The position numbers were made by a program, and so were the translations under genes. From Niveispirillum sp. SYP-B3756 (GTDB lineage Bacteria; Pseudomonadota; Alphaproteobacteria; Azospirillales; Azospirillaceae): DNA of 64,000 nucleotides. Location: contig NZ_WIDQ01000019.1 of the NCBI RefSeq assembly GCF_009495745.1, positions 1 to 64,000 of the forward strand. Reading direction: 5' to 3'. The notes under the pieces are model-generated. The model did no database searches and was not told the origin of the DNA. It saw only the letters and a program-made list of their open reading frames with translations. Positions 34,800-44,600 of this stretch are shown here, in pieces (the first letter of the stretch is position 1; every line of letters begins with the position of its first letter).

Positions 34800-34860
34800 G
34801 ATTAGAGAGGCCATGCAGGCGGCAAAGACCGCGGCGATGACTGAAGGAAGGAGGGGGAAC

Positions 34861-36411
34861 ATGGCGAATAACGGATTGTTCGCGTCGGTCATGGGGCGGC
34901 TGATGCCCGCCACCGATACGCGCAATCAGGCGGGTGCCCCGGCCTATGCCTTCGGCCCGCGCCATCACCTGGCCCAACTGGCGGTCACGGGCTGCCTGAA
35001 CCACAATTTTTATACCAGCGATGCGGACCAGCTGGCCCGGGTTCTGGCGCTGTCCGGCAAGGTGCCGCCAGCGTTTCTGGCCAAGCTGGCCGTCTATGCC
35101 CGCGAACGAGGCGGGATGAAGGATATGCCGGCCCTGCTGCTGGCCCGTCTGACGGTGCAGGAACCTGACCTGGTGCCCCGCATCTTTGGCCGTGTCATCG
35201 ATAATGGCCGGATGCTGCGCACTGTCGTGCAGATCCTGCGGTCGGGCACGGTGGGGCGCAAATCGCTGGGGACGCGGCCAAAGCGGCTGGTACGGGAATG
35301 GCTGGAAAAAGCCGATACCCGCACCCTGTTGCGCGCCGCCACGGGCAGCAGCCCGTCGCTGGCCGATATTATCCGCATGGTGCATCCGCGTCCGGCGACG
35401 CCGGAGCGTGAGGCCTTTTACGGCTGGTTGATCGGCAAACCGTATCAGGAGGCGCTGCTGCCCGAACCGGTACGAGCGTTCGAGGCGTGGAAACGTGACC
35501 GTACCCTGGATTTACCCGACGTGCCGTTCGAGTGGCTGACGGCACTGCCGCTGACGCGGGAGGATTGGGCCCTGCTTGCCAGCCGCATGGGCTGGCAGGC
35601 GCTGCGCATCAACCTGAACAGCCTGGCCCGCCATGGCGCCTTCACCGTGCCCGGCACGGCGGAAAAGGTGGCGGCCCGGCTGTCCGATGCACAGGCCGTC
35701 GCGGCAACCGGGGTGCAGCCGTTCCAGATCATGATGGCCCGCGGTCAGGTGACGAAGGATGTGCCGGAGATCGTGCAGGCGGCCCTGGAGGTGGCCTTAC
35801 AACATTCCCTGCGCCATGTGCCGGCCCTTGCCGGGCGCGTGGTCGTCTGTCCCGACGTGTCGGGATCGATGGGCAGCGCCCTGACGGGACAGCGCAAGGG
35901 GGCAACCAGCAGCGTCCGCTGCATCGATGTCGCGGCCCTGACCGCTGCGGCGCTGATGCAGGTCAATGCCGGCACGCGCATCCTGCCGTTCGACTTCAGG
36001 GTCGTTCCGGTCGAACTGGGGGCGGATCTGCCGGTGGCGGAAAATGCCAGACGGCTGGCCGCCATCGGCGGCGGGGGCACCGACTGCGCGGCCCCGCTGG
36101 CGCTGTTGAACGCGGAGAGGGCGCGGCCCGATCTGGTGATCCTGGTGTCGGATTATGAAAGCTGGCGGCAGCAGCGGGCTAACGGCACGCCCATGCTGGC
36201 CGAGTGGCGAAAGCTGAAGGCCCGCCACCCAGCGGCAAGGCTGGTCTGCCTGGATATCCAGCCCTATGGCACCACCCAGGCGCCGGACGGCGAGGATATC
36301 CTGAATATCGGTGGCTTCACCGACGCCGTGTTCGACAGCATCAACCGCTTTGCCCAGGGCAAGGGACATCCCGACCTCTGGGTGGCGGAAATCGACAGCG
36401 TGGTGATCTGA
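34861..36411 (+). CDS. Ro60-like TROVE-vWA RNA-binding protein
   Basis: A 516-aa orthologue of Ro60 (Rsr). The TROVE HEAT-like ring covers about residues 15-330 (NHNFYTSDADQLARVLAL; LAKLAVYARERGGMKDMPALLLARL). The C-terminal von Willebrand A domain has an intact MIDAS (VCPDVSGSMGSA). ATG 34861 follows GGAAGGAGGGGG, a very strong ribosome-binding site; the open frame from 34702 has no support. Ro60 rings bind Y RNAs and misfolded or damaged RNAs and can present them to nucleases. Here the gene is followed by three Y-RNA-like elements and rtcB. Confidence 0.92.
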   Translation: MANNGLFASVMGRLMPATDTRNQAGAPAYAFGPRHHLAQLAVTGCLNHNFYTSDADQLARVLALSGKVPPAFLAKLAVYARERGGMKDMPALLLARLTVQEPDLVPRIFGRVIDNGRMLRTVVQILRSGTVGRKSLGTRPKRLVREWLEKADTRTLLRAATGSSPSLADIIRMVHPRPATPEREAFYGWLIGKPYQEALLPEPVRAFEAWKRDRTLDLPDVPFEWLTALPLTREDWALLASRMGWQALRINLNSLARHGAFTVPGTAEKVAARLSDAQAVAATGVQPFQIMMARGQVTKDVPEIVQAALEVALQHSLRHVPALAGRVVVCPDVSGSMGSALTGQRKGATSSVRCIDVAALTAAALMQVNAGTRILPFDFRVVPVELGADLPVAENARRLAAIGGGGTDCAAPLALLNAERARPDLVILVSDYESWRQQRANGTPMLAEWRKLKARHPAARLVCLDIQPYGTTQAPDGEDILNIGGFTDAVFDSINRFAQGKGHPDLWVAEIDSVVI

Positions 36412-36428
36412 ACAGGCCCGGCTGGACC

Positions 36429-36534
36429 GGGCGGCGAATGAAGATGGGACTACATCTCCAAACCTGGAGGGATTGATACCCCTCACACTGGAATTTCGCC
36501 GGTGTCCCGTCCCATCACCTTCTTGTCGCCGCCC
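36429..36534 (+). ncRNA. Y-RNA-like element 1
   Basis: The outer stem GGGCGGCGA (36429-36437) / TCGCCGCCC (36526-36534) is followed by an asymmetric internal loop (ATGAA / ACCTTCTTG). The inner stem is GATGGGAC (36443-36450) / GTCCCATC (36509-36516). The same plan and the same loop residues (CGAATG on one side, CTTGTCG on the other) occur in elements 2 and 3. This is the kind of Ro60-binding stem described for bacterial Y RNAs. The loop part has no clear tRNA-like arms. Confidence 0.7.
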
Positions 36535-36556
36535 AACCGGCCGGGCCGGGGCGCAG

Positions 36557-36685
36557 CCCCGGCGGATGCCGGCAGGACTCCATGGTAAGAGCACCCGCCG
36601 TAGGGCGGGAGGTCGGTGGTTCAACGCCACCCGGGGGGCAATCCCGCGTAGCTCAGTATTGTCCTGCCAATCCCTTGCCGCCGGG
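36557..36685 (+). ncRNA. Y-RNA-like element 2 with tRNA-mimic loop
   Basis: The outer stem is CCCGGCGG (36558-36565) / CCGCCGGG (36678-36685) and the inner stem GGCAGGAC (36571-36578) / GTCCTGCC (36661-36668), with the conserved internal loop between. The apical part reads as a rearranged tRNA. There is a D-stem GAGC (36589-36592) with GCTC (36651-36654), and an anticodon-like hairpin CCCGCC/GGCGGG (36594-36609). The T-arm is GGTGG-TTCAACG-CCACC (36615-36631). The Y stem enters where the D-loop would be. It is not a functional tRNA, because there is no normal anticodon loop or acceptor order. Confidence 0.72.
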
Positions 36686-36693
36686 ACTGTCGC

Positions 36694-36831
36694 GGCGGGG
36701 GCGAATGCCGGTGGAACTCCATCGTATTTCCCTGTCGGGGGTTCGAATCCCTCCGGCACCGCTGCAAGGCGGTACCGTAGCTCAAGCCCGGTAGAGCAGG
36801 AAATGTTCCACCAATCCTTGTCGCCCCCGCC
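36694..36831 (+). ncRNA. Y-RNA-like element 3 with tRNA-mimic loop
   Basis: The outer stem is GGCGGGGGCGA (36694-36704) / TCGCCCCCGCC (36821-36831), a perfect 11 bp. The inner stem is GGTGGAAC (36710-36717) / GTTCCACC (36805-36812). The apical part has a T-arm (GGGGG-TTCGAAT-CCCTC), an acceptor-like stem CGGCACCGC (36754-36762) / GCGGTACCG (36769-36777) with one mismatch and closed by a short loop, and a D-arm (TAGCTCAAGCCCGGTAGAGCA). The tRNA order is circularly permuted and the Y stem replaces the anticodon arm. TTTTC follows closely (36836-36840), so the outer stem could also end transcription in part. Confidence 0.75.
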
Positions 36832-36854
36832 CGCCTTTTCATGCAAAGAACAAT

Positions 36855-38102
36855 ATGGCTTCAATGAGCCCGATCATGAGTGAACGCCATTATGATGTGA
36901 TGCCGGTAGAAGGCGGCGTACCGGTGAAGATGTGGACGCGTGGCGTGCTGGTGGAGGAAACGGCAAGGGAGCAGTTGCGCGCCACCGCCCGTATGCCCTT
37001 CATCTTCGGCCATGTCGCGGCCATGCCCGACGTCCATAGCGGCATCGGCGCCACCGTCGGATCGGTGATCCCGACCCGGGGCGCCATCATCCCGGCCGCT
37101 GTGGGCGTCGATATCGGTTGCGGCATGTGCGCGGCGCAGACGACGTTGACCGCATCCGACCTGCCCGACAGCCTGGAAGGCATCCGCAGCGCCATCGAAC
37201 GCGCGGTCCCGCATGGCCGGACCGTGGGCCGTGGCAACCGCGACAAGGGCTCCTGAGGCGAGCCACCGGCCGAGGTGGTCGCCGCCTGGCAGACCCTGGC
37301 GGAACGGTTCGGCCGCCTGACGGCGAATTATCCAGCGCTGGCCAAGGCTAACCATGTCACGCATCTGGGCACGCTGGGGACTGGCAACCATTTCGTGGAA
37401 CTGTGCCTGGATGAGGCGGACCGGGTCTGGGTGATGCTGCATTCCGGCTCACGCGGGGTCGGCAATGTCATCGGCACCCATTTCATCGAGCTGGCAAAGA
37501 AGGACATGCGCCGCTGGTTCATCAACCTGCCGGATGAGGATCTGGCCTATTTCCCGGAAGGGACCGACCATTTCAACGACTATGTCGAGGCTGTGGGCTG
37601 GGCCCAGGAATTCGCGGCGCTGAACCGGCGGATGATGATGGTCCACACCATGTCAGCATTGGCCCGGGTCATCACCAAACCCTTCGGGGCCGAGGTGCAG
37701 GCCATCAACTGCCACCACAATTATGTGCAGCGGGAGCAGCATTTCGGCCAGAACCTCATCGTCACCCGCAAGGGTGCTGTGCGCGCCGGCGCAGGCGAGA
37801 TGGGCATCATCCCCGGCAGCATGGGTACGCGCTCCTATATCGTGCGCGGCCGGGGCAACCCCGACAGCTTTGAAAGCTGCTCCCACGGGGCGGGCCGCGC
37901 CATGTCGCGGCACGAGGCGCGGCGGCGCTTCACGGTGGAGGAGCATGTCCGGGCCACCGAGGGTGTGGAATGCCGCAAGGACGCCGACGTCATCGACGAA
38001 ACGCCCATGGCCTACAAGCCGATCGAGGCGGTGATGGCAGCCCAGGCCGATCTGGTGGAAATCGTACACACGCTGAAACAGATCGTGTGCGTCAAAGGGT
38101 AG
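36855..38102 (+). pseudogene. rtcB: RtcB RNA ligase gene with in-frame TGA
   Basis: A full-length RtcB frame of about 415 codons is interrupted by one TGA at 37254-37256. Upstream it reads to DIGCGMCAAQ and HGRTVGRGNRDKGS; after the TGA, in the same frame, it continues GEPPAEVVAAWQTLAERF. Metal and catalytic pieces remain in the second part (GTGNHFVELC; CHHNYVQRE; SCSHGAGRAMSR). In RtcB the stop position is normally Trp, so a single TGG-to-TGA change explains it. RtcB joins 2',3'-cyclic phosphate and 5'-OH RNA ends using GTP and Mn. Possible explanations are a true nonsense mutation, a sequencing error or read-through. If real, the product would lack most of the active site. Confidence 0.88.
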
Positions 38103-38109
38103 GGAAAAG

Positions 38110-38356
38110 ATGATTTTCGATGGTGGTGGGGTTCGGGGAACGGCAGGTACTAGAGGCCCGTCTAGCCCTGAATGCGGCCCCGCCAGCTGCGCGGCTGATG
38201 GAAAGCGGGGCCGCAACCGGACCCAATCTGGCGGACCAGTTGCTGCTGCCCCTGGCACTGGCCGGCAGCAGATGCTTCACCTCAGTTTGGCCGTCGCGCC
38301 ACGCCCTGGCAAATGTCGGCATTATCACCTGCTTCCTGCCGGTACCCATCTGGATC
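38110..38356 (+). pseudogene. rtcA: RtcA (RNA 3'-phosphate cyclase) C-terminal remnant
   Basis: Starting about 8-18 bp after rtcB, the frame from 38120 reads GFGERQVLEARLAL, then NLADQLLLPLALAGS, CFTSVWPSRHALANVGII and CFLPVPIW. These fit the last about 80 residues of RtcA, which is normally about 340 aa. The N-terminal three quarters are missing. MIFDGGG in the neighbouring frame (38110) could be a trace of the original start, which would mean an internal deletion. The frame then runs into transposase-like sequence. Confidence 0.65.
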
Positions 38357-38365
38357 GACCCGCAA

Positions 38366-38599
38366 GCAGACGGATGCCATCGGGCCAGGGCCGGCATCCG
38401 TCGCAGCCTCGACAACATGCAAATCCAGGCCTACCTCGCCGCCGCCGTAGTCAACCTCAAGCGTCTGGCAGACCATCTGCTGCTGATCTTGTACTGGTGG
38501 TTCCAGACGGACCGCGCTCTCAAAATAACCACCGTGCGACCGGTCTCCAAGTTCTTGCATCAGCAATCGAATTTTCAACAAACCCGGCGGATTGGAGGC
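38366..38599 (+). pseudogene. Transposase C-terminal remnant (IS1182/IS5-like)
   Basis: In the frame of the rtcA scrap, HRARAGIRRSLDNMQIQAYL followed by AAAVVNLKRLADHL matches the conserved C-terminal region of IS1182-type transposases. The rest of the element is absent. Its contact with the cut rtcA suggests that an IS insertion and later deletion removed most of both genes. Confidence 0.6.
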
Positions 38600-38643
38600 C
38601 AGCGACCGCTGGCCCGGCGCGGAGGGAACGCGAAATCTCCCTT
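38592..38643 (-). repeat. Dispersed intergenic repeat, copy 5 (short)
   Basis: On the minus strand it reads GGAGATTTCGCGTTCCCTCC, then GCGCCGGGCCAGCGGTCGC, then GGCCTCCAAT. The middle portion is missing relative to copies 2 and 4. Confidence 0.55.
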
Positions 38644-38667
38644 GATCGGTCACGATCAAGGGAGATT
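38634..38667 (-). terminator. Hairpin after the TpsA gene
   Basis: A perfect 14-bp stem AATCTCCCTTGATC (38634-38647) / GATCAAGGGAGATT (38654-38667) has a 6-nt loop. It begins 5 bp after the minus-strand TpsA stop codon. Confidence 0.65.
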
Positions 38668-38671
38668 GGTA

Positions 38672-41600
38672 TCAGTCCTTGAAAGTGATCAGCGGGTCGG
38701 CCGCAGCGGCGGCGGCCGGGTCCAGCCGCAGCGGATGCTGGCGGCCATCATCACGGCCGGTTTCCAGGCCGGTATCCACCACCAGCACATCCAGCCGCTG
38801 GCGTTCCACCAGGGCACCCAGACCATAGACCGGGCGGCCGGCGAACAGATAGGTGCCGGTGCGGCTGCCCGCCACCTGCACCAGATCGGCAGCGTCAGGC
38901 CCGCTGATGCCGGCAATGCTGCCATTGGCGCTGAACAGGCCGCTGCCGCGATAGGTCAGGGCTCCTACCTCCACGGTTCCCGCATTGGCCCGGCCATTGG
39001 TCACCAGCTCCAGCGTCCGGCTCAGGCGCAACGGGCCAAAGGCGGTAAAATCGGTACCGGCCGTCAGCGTGGCATTCTGCGCATTGATGCCGGCCAGGGC
39101 GAGCGACCTTCCCGCCGAGAGTGCCAGATTGCTGCCCGTTACGGTGCCCAGGGTGATGTTGCTTGTCCCCGTGACAGTGACATCCTGCACCGCAGTCACC
39201 GCCCCGGCTGTCAGGCTGTCACCAGCGGTCAGCGTGACATTACGGCCGGTAATGTCGGACAGGGTAGCCCCCTTTCCGGCATTGATGCTGATATCCTGGC
39301 TGGCGCCCATCAGCAAGGCACTCAGCGCTTCCGTGCCCGTCAAGGTAATCGTATTGGCCGACAGGGTGAGCGTGCTCAGCCGCGCGGCATTGGCCACCAG
39401 CGCGCCGGTCACCTCCACCGGCCCGCCCAGGCTCACCATCGCCCCCGCCACATCCAGGCCGGAGAGGCCGAGGACCGACCGACCCACAATCGTATCGCCC
39501 TTGCCGCTGCGGAGGGTCAGTTGATAAGGGCCGGTGATGCCACCGGCCAGACGGATATTGTCACTGGCCGCCCCCGCACTGCTGATGCGGCTGTCAGCGG
39601 TCAGGGTGAGCAGGCCGCTAAGACCGACGCTGCCGCCCGTTGTGCTGACCAGATTACCGCCCAGACGCATGGTACCGGCATAATCCTGCTGACCCGTTGT
39701 GGTGACATTGCCAACCGTGACGGTCGTGCCGCCAGCCGAGAGCAGCTTCAGCGCCGTCGCGCCGCCAACGGCACCGCCGAAGCTGACAGCACCCTTGCCG
39801 GCATCGGTCACCAGCGCGTAACCGCCATCCACCGTGCCGGTGAAGCGGATATCGTCACCCGCCGCACCAGCGCTGACAACCGCACTGTCGCCCGTCAAGG
39901 TCACCGGGCCACCGAGGCGGATGGTGCCGCCCGTCATGCTGACCAAGTTACCGGCCAGCCGCACTGCACCCGCGTAATCCTGCTGACCCGTCGTGGTGAC
40001 ATCAGCCACCGTGACGGTCGAACCGCCGGCCGAGAGGAACTTCAGCGCCGCCATGTTGCCAACGGCACCGCCAAAGCTGACGGCGCCCTTGCCGGCATCG
40101 GTCACCAGCGCGTAAGCACCGTTCACCGTGCCGGTGAAGCGGATATCGTCACCCGCCGCACCGGCGCTGACGACGGCGCTGTCGCCCGTCAGCGTCACCG
40201 GGCCACCGAGGCGGATGGTGCCGCCTTTCGTGCTGACCAAGTTACCGGCCAGCCGCATGGCACCGGCATAATCCTGCTGGCCCGTCGTGGTGACATCGGC
40301 CACCGTGACGGTCGCACCGCCAGCCGAGAGGAACTTCAGCGCCGCCATGTTGCCAACGGCACCGCCAAAGCTGACGGCGCCCTTGCCGGCATCGGTCACC
40401 AGCGCGTAAGCACCGTTCACCGTGCCGGTGAAGCGGATATCGTCACCCGCCGCACCGGCGCTGACAACCGCACTGTCACCCGTCAGCGTCACCGGGCCGC
40501 CGAGGCGGATGGTGCCGCCTTTCGTGCTGACCAAGTTACCGGCCAGCCGAACAGCACCCGCATAATCCTGCTGACCCGACGTGGTGACATCAGCCACCGT
40601 GACAGTGTCGCCACCAGCGGAGAGGAACTTCAGCGCCGCCATGTTGCCAACGGCACCGCCAAAGCTGACAGCACCCTTGCCGGCATCGGTCACCAGCGCG
40701 TAAGCGCCGTTCACCGTGCCGGTGAAGCGGATATCGTCACCCGCCGCACCGGCGCTGACAACCGCACTGTCGCCCGTCAGCGTCACCGGGCCACCGAGGC
40801 GGATGGTGCCGCCTTTCGTGCTGACCAAGTTACCGGCCAGCCGCACAGCACCCGCGTAATCCTGCTGACCCGACGTGGTGACATCAGCCACCGTGACAGT
40901 GTCGCCACCAGCGGAGAGGAACTTCAGCGCCGCCATGTTGCCAACGGCACCGCCAAAGCTGACAGCACCCTTGCCGGCATCGGTCACCAGCGCGTAACCG
41001 CCATTCACCGTGCCGGTGAAGCGGATATCGTCACCCGCCGCACCGGCACTGACGATGGCGCTATCGCCCGTCAGGATCAGCGACCCGCCGAGGCGGATGG
41101 TGCCGCCTTTCGTGCTGACCAAGTTACCGGCCAGCCGAACAGCACCAGCATAATCCTGCTGACCCGACGTGGTGACATCAGCCACCGTGACAGTGTCGCC
41201 ACCAGCGGAGAGGAACTTCAGCGCCGCCATGTTGCCAACGGCACCGCCAAAGCTGACAGCACCCTTGCCGGCATCGGTCACCAGCGCGTAAGCACCGTTC
41301 ACCGTGGAGGTAAAGCGGATATCGTCACCCGCTGCCCCCGCGCTGACAACCGCACTGTCACCCGTCAGCGTCACCGGGCCGCCGAGGCGGATGGTGCCGC
41401 CTTTCGTGCTGACCAAGTTACCGGCCAGCCGAACAGCACCAGCATAATCCTGCTGACCCGACGTGGTGACATCAGCCACCGTGACAGTGTCGCCACCAGC
41501 GGAGAGGAACTTCAGCGCCGCCATGTTGCCAACGGCACCGCCAAAGCTGACAGCACCCTTGCCGGCATCGGTCACCAGCGCGTAAGCGCCATTCACCGTG

Positions 41601-44600
41601 GAGGTAAAGCGGATATCGTCACCCGCCGCACCGGCACTGACGATAGCGCTGTCTCCCGTCAGCGTCACCGGGCCGCCAAGACGGATGGGGCCGCCCATCG
41701 TGCTGACCAAGTTACCAGCCAAGCGGACAGCGCCAGCATAGTCCTGCTGACCCGTCGTGGTGACATCGGCCACCGTGACGGTCGAACCGCCGGCCGAGAG
41801 GAACTTCAGCGCCGCCATGTTGCCAACGGCACCGCCAAAGCTGACGGCGCCCTTGCCGGCATCGGTCACCAGCGCGTAAGCACCGTTCACCGTGGAGGTA
41901 AAGCGGATATCGTCACCCGCTGCCCCCGCGCTGACGATGGCGCTGTCGCCCGTCAGCGTCACCGGGCCACCGAGGCGGATGGTGCCGCCTTTCGTGCTGA
42001 CCAAGTTACCGGCCAGCCGCATGGCACCGGCATAATCCTGCTGACCCGACGTGGTGACATCAGCCACCGTGACAGTGTCGCCACCAGCGGAGAGGAACTT
42101 CAGCGCCGCCATGTTGCCAACGGCACCGCCAAAGCTGACAGCACCCTTGCCGGCATCGGTCACCAGCGCGTAACCGCCATTCACCGTGCCGGTGAAGCGG
42201 ATATCGTCACCCGCCGCACCGGCGCTGACGACGGCGCTGTCGCCCGTCAGCGTCACCGGGCCACCGAGGCGGATGGTGCCGCCTTTCGTGCTGACCAAGT
42301 TACCGGCCAGCCGCATGGCACCGGCATAATCCTGCTGGCCCGTCGTGGTGACATCGGCCACCGTGACGGTTGCACCGCCGGCCGAGAGGAACTTCAACGC
42401 CGTCGCGCCGCCAACGGCACCGCCAAAGCTGACGGCGCCCTTGCCGGCATCGGTCACCAGCGCGTAGCCGCCATTCACGGTGGAGGTGAAGCGGATATCG
42501 TCGCCCGCCGCACCGGCGCTGACGATGGCGCTATCGCCCGTCAGGATCAGCGACCCGCCGAGGCGGATGGAACCACCCGTTGTGCTGACCAGATTGCCGG
42601 CCAGCCGCATGGCACCGGCATAATCCTGCTGACCCGTCGTGGTGACATCGGCCACCGTGACGGTCGCACCGCCGGCGGAGAGGAACTTCAGCGCCGCCAT
42701 GTTGCCAACGGCACCGCCAAAGCTGACGGCGCCCTTGCCGGCATCGGTCACCAGGGCATAGGGACCGTTCACCGTGCTGGTAAAGCGGATATCGTCACCC
42801 GCCGCACCGGCGCTGACGATGGCGCTGTCGCCCGTCAAGGTCACCGGGCCACCGAGGCGGATGGTGCCGCCCGTTGTGCTCACCAGATTGCCGGCCAGCC
42901 GTACAGCGCCAGCATAATCCTGCCGCCCCGTGGTGGTGACATCACCGACAATCACGCTGCCGCCCTTCAGCGACAGGCCGGAAAGGGCCTGCGCAGCGCC
43001 AACGGTGCCGAGCGAAACGCTGCCAGCACCAGCATCCACCAGCAGGAAGCCGGGGCCGTTGGTGCCGTTGCTCACCGTGACATTGTCGGCCGCACCGCCG
43101 GCGGTGACGATGCCGGCCAAACCGCCGACCGACAGGGCGCCGGTAATGCCGATGGCCCCGCTGCCGCTGCCAACCAGATTACCGGCCAGACTGAGGTCAC
43201 CCTGATAGGATTGTGCGCCGCTGGTGGTGACCGTCACGCCACTGGCCACACTGATGGAACCGGTGCCGGGGTCGCGCTGTGCGGCGAGTGCTGCGGGATC
43301 GTTGGCCAGCACCGACAGGCCGCCCTTCAGCGTCACATCGGCATTCAGCGCCACCGAGCGCCCGGCCCGCAGCGTCAGGTCACCGGCCCCGGCATTGGCC
43401 GAGGCATTCACCGCCGCATTGACGCTGATATCGTTATTGGCCTGCAGCACCAGATTGGCACCATTCAGCGCCGCCACCACGGCGGCGGCGCTCAGCGTGG
43501 CGTCAGACCCGGCATTCTCCCCAAAGCCATCATTGCCGGCCACATCGCTGCTGCCCGTGGCGGCCACGATGATGTTCTTGGGGTCCAGCAGCAGGGTGCC
43601 CTTGACGCCACTCTCTGCCGTCAGATCGGTGCGCCCCTGATAGGAAAGGCGGCCGGCAGAGGAAACCTCCGCATTGCCGCCCTGCCCTGCCCCGGCCCCC
43701 TTGGCGCTGATGCTGCCGGCAAAGCGCGTCTGTTCCGCCGACATCAAGGTGACATGGCCGCCGCTGCCATTCTCTGTGGCATCGGCGCGCATGGCGGCGG
43801 TGGCGGTCACATCCAGCCGGCTGGTCTGGGCGCTGCCCACCTGGATATTGCCGCCGCCGACCGGCCCGCTGGCATCCAGCGTGCCGGAAACGGCAATGGC
43901 GCCCGCACCGCCATCCAGCACAATGTCGCCGCCGTCACGATAGGCGCCGCGCGCTTCCACCACGCCGGTCATGTCGATGACATTATCCACCACCCGCGCC
44001 GCCGTGGCGGCGGAGAGCAGTACGGTGGCGCCGCTGACGCGGCCGGCCTGTTCCAGCTTCGCCCCATCGACGGCACTGCCGGCATCAAAGCTGATCAGCC
44101 CGTCGCCCGCCAGATCCAGCGTGAAGCGCTGTGCAGCACCCAGGGAGACGGTGCCCAGTTCGGCTGTGATAGTACCGCTGTTGCGTACATGCGGTGCGAC
44201 CAGCGCGGCCATGCCGGCGTTGATGCGGCCTTCATTGACCACTGCGGCCCCGGCCAGCGGGGAGGCGATATCGAACCGGTAATCACCGGAAAGGAATTTC
44301 TGATTGTCGATATTGGCGGTGGTGGCCACCAGCCCGGCCACATCCACCTGGGCCCCGGCACCGAACAGGATGCCATTGGGATTGATCAGGAAAATCTGCC
44401 CATTGGCCGTCAATTGACCATTCAGCACGGAAGCCTGATCGCCGGTGACCCGGTTCAGCGCAATGGCGCCGCTGCCGGGCTGGATGAAGCGCGTCACCTC
44501 ACCATTGGCGATGGCGAAGCTGCGCCAATCGATGATGGCCTTGTCGCTGCCCTGCGTCACCTCCAGCACCGGGCCGCTGCCGGCGAAGCCCACCGTGCCA

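Noticed and set aside
36579..36804. Genuine tRNA genes in the Ro60-rtcB gap
   Set aside because: T-arms and D-arms are clear, but their order is permuted, the acceptor ends do not pair normally and there is no proper anticodon loop. They are better explained as tRNA mimics within Y-RNA-like elements.
39682..42916. CRISPR-like or satellite array
   Set aside because: The 294-bp period is in frame (98 codons), there are no spacers, and it encodes the fibre repeats of TpsA.
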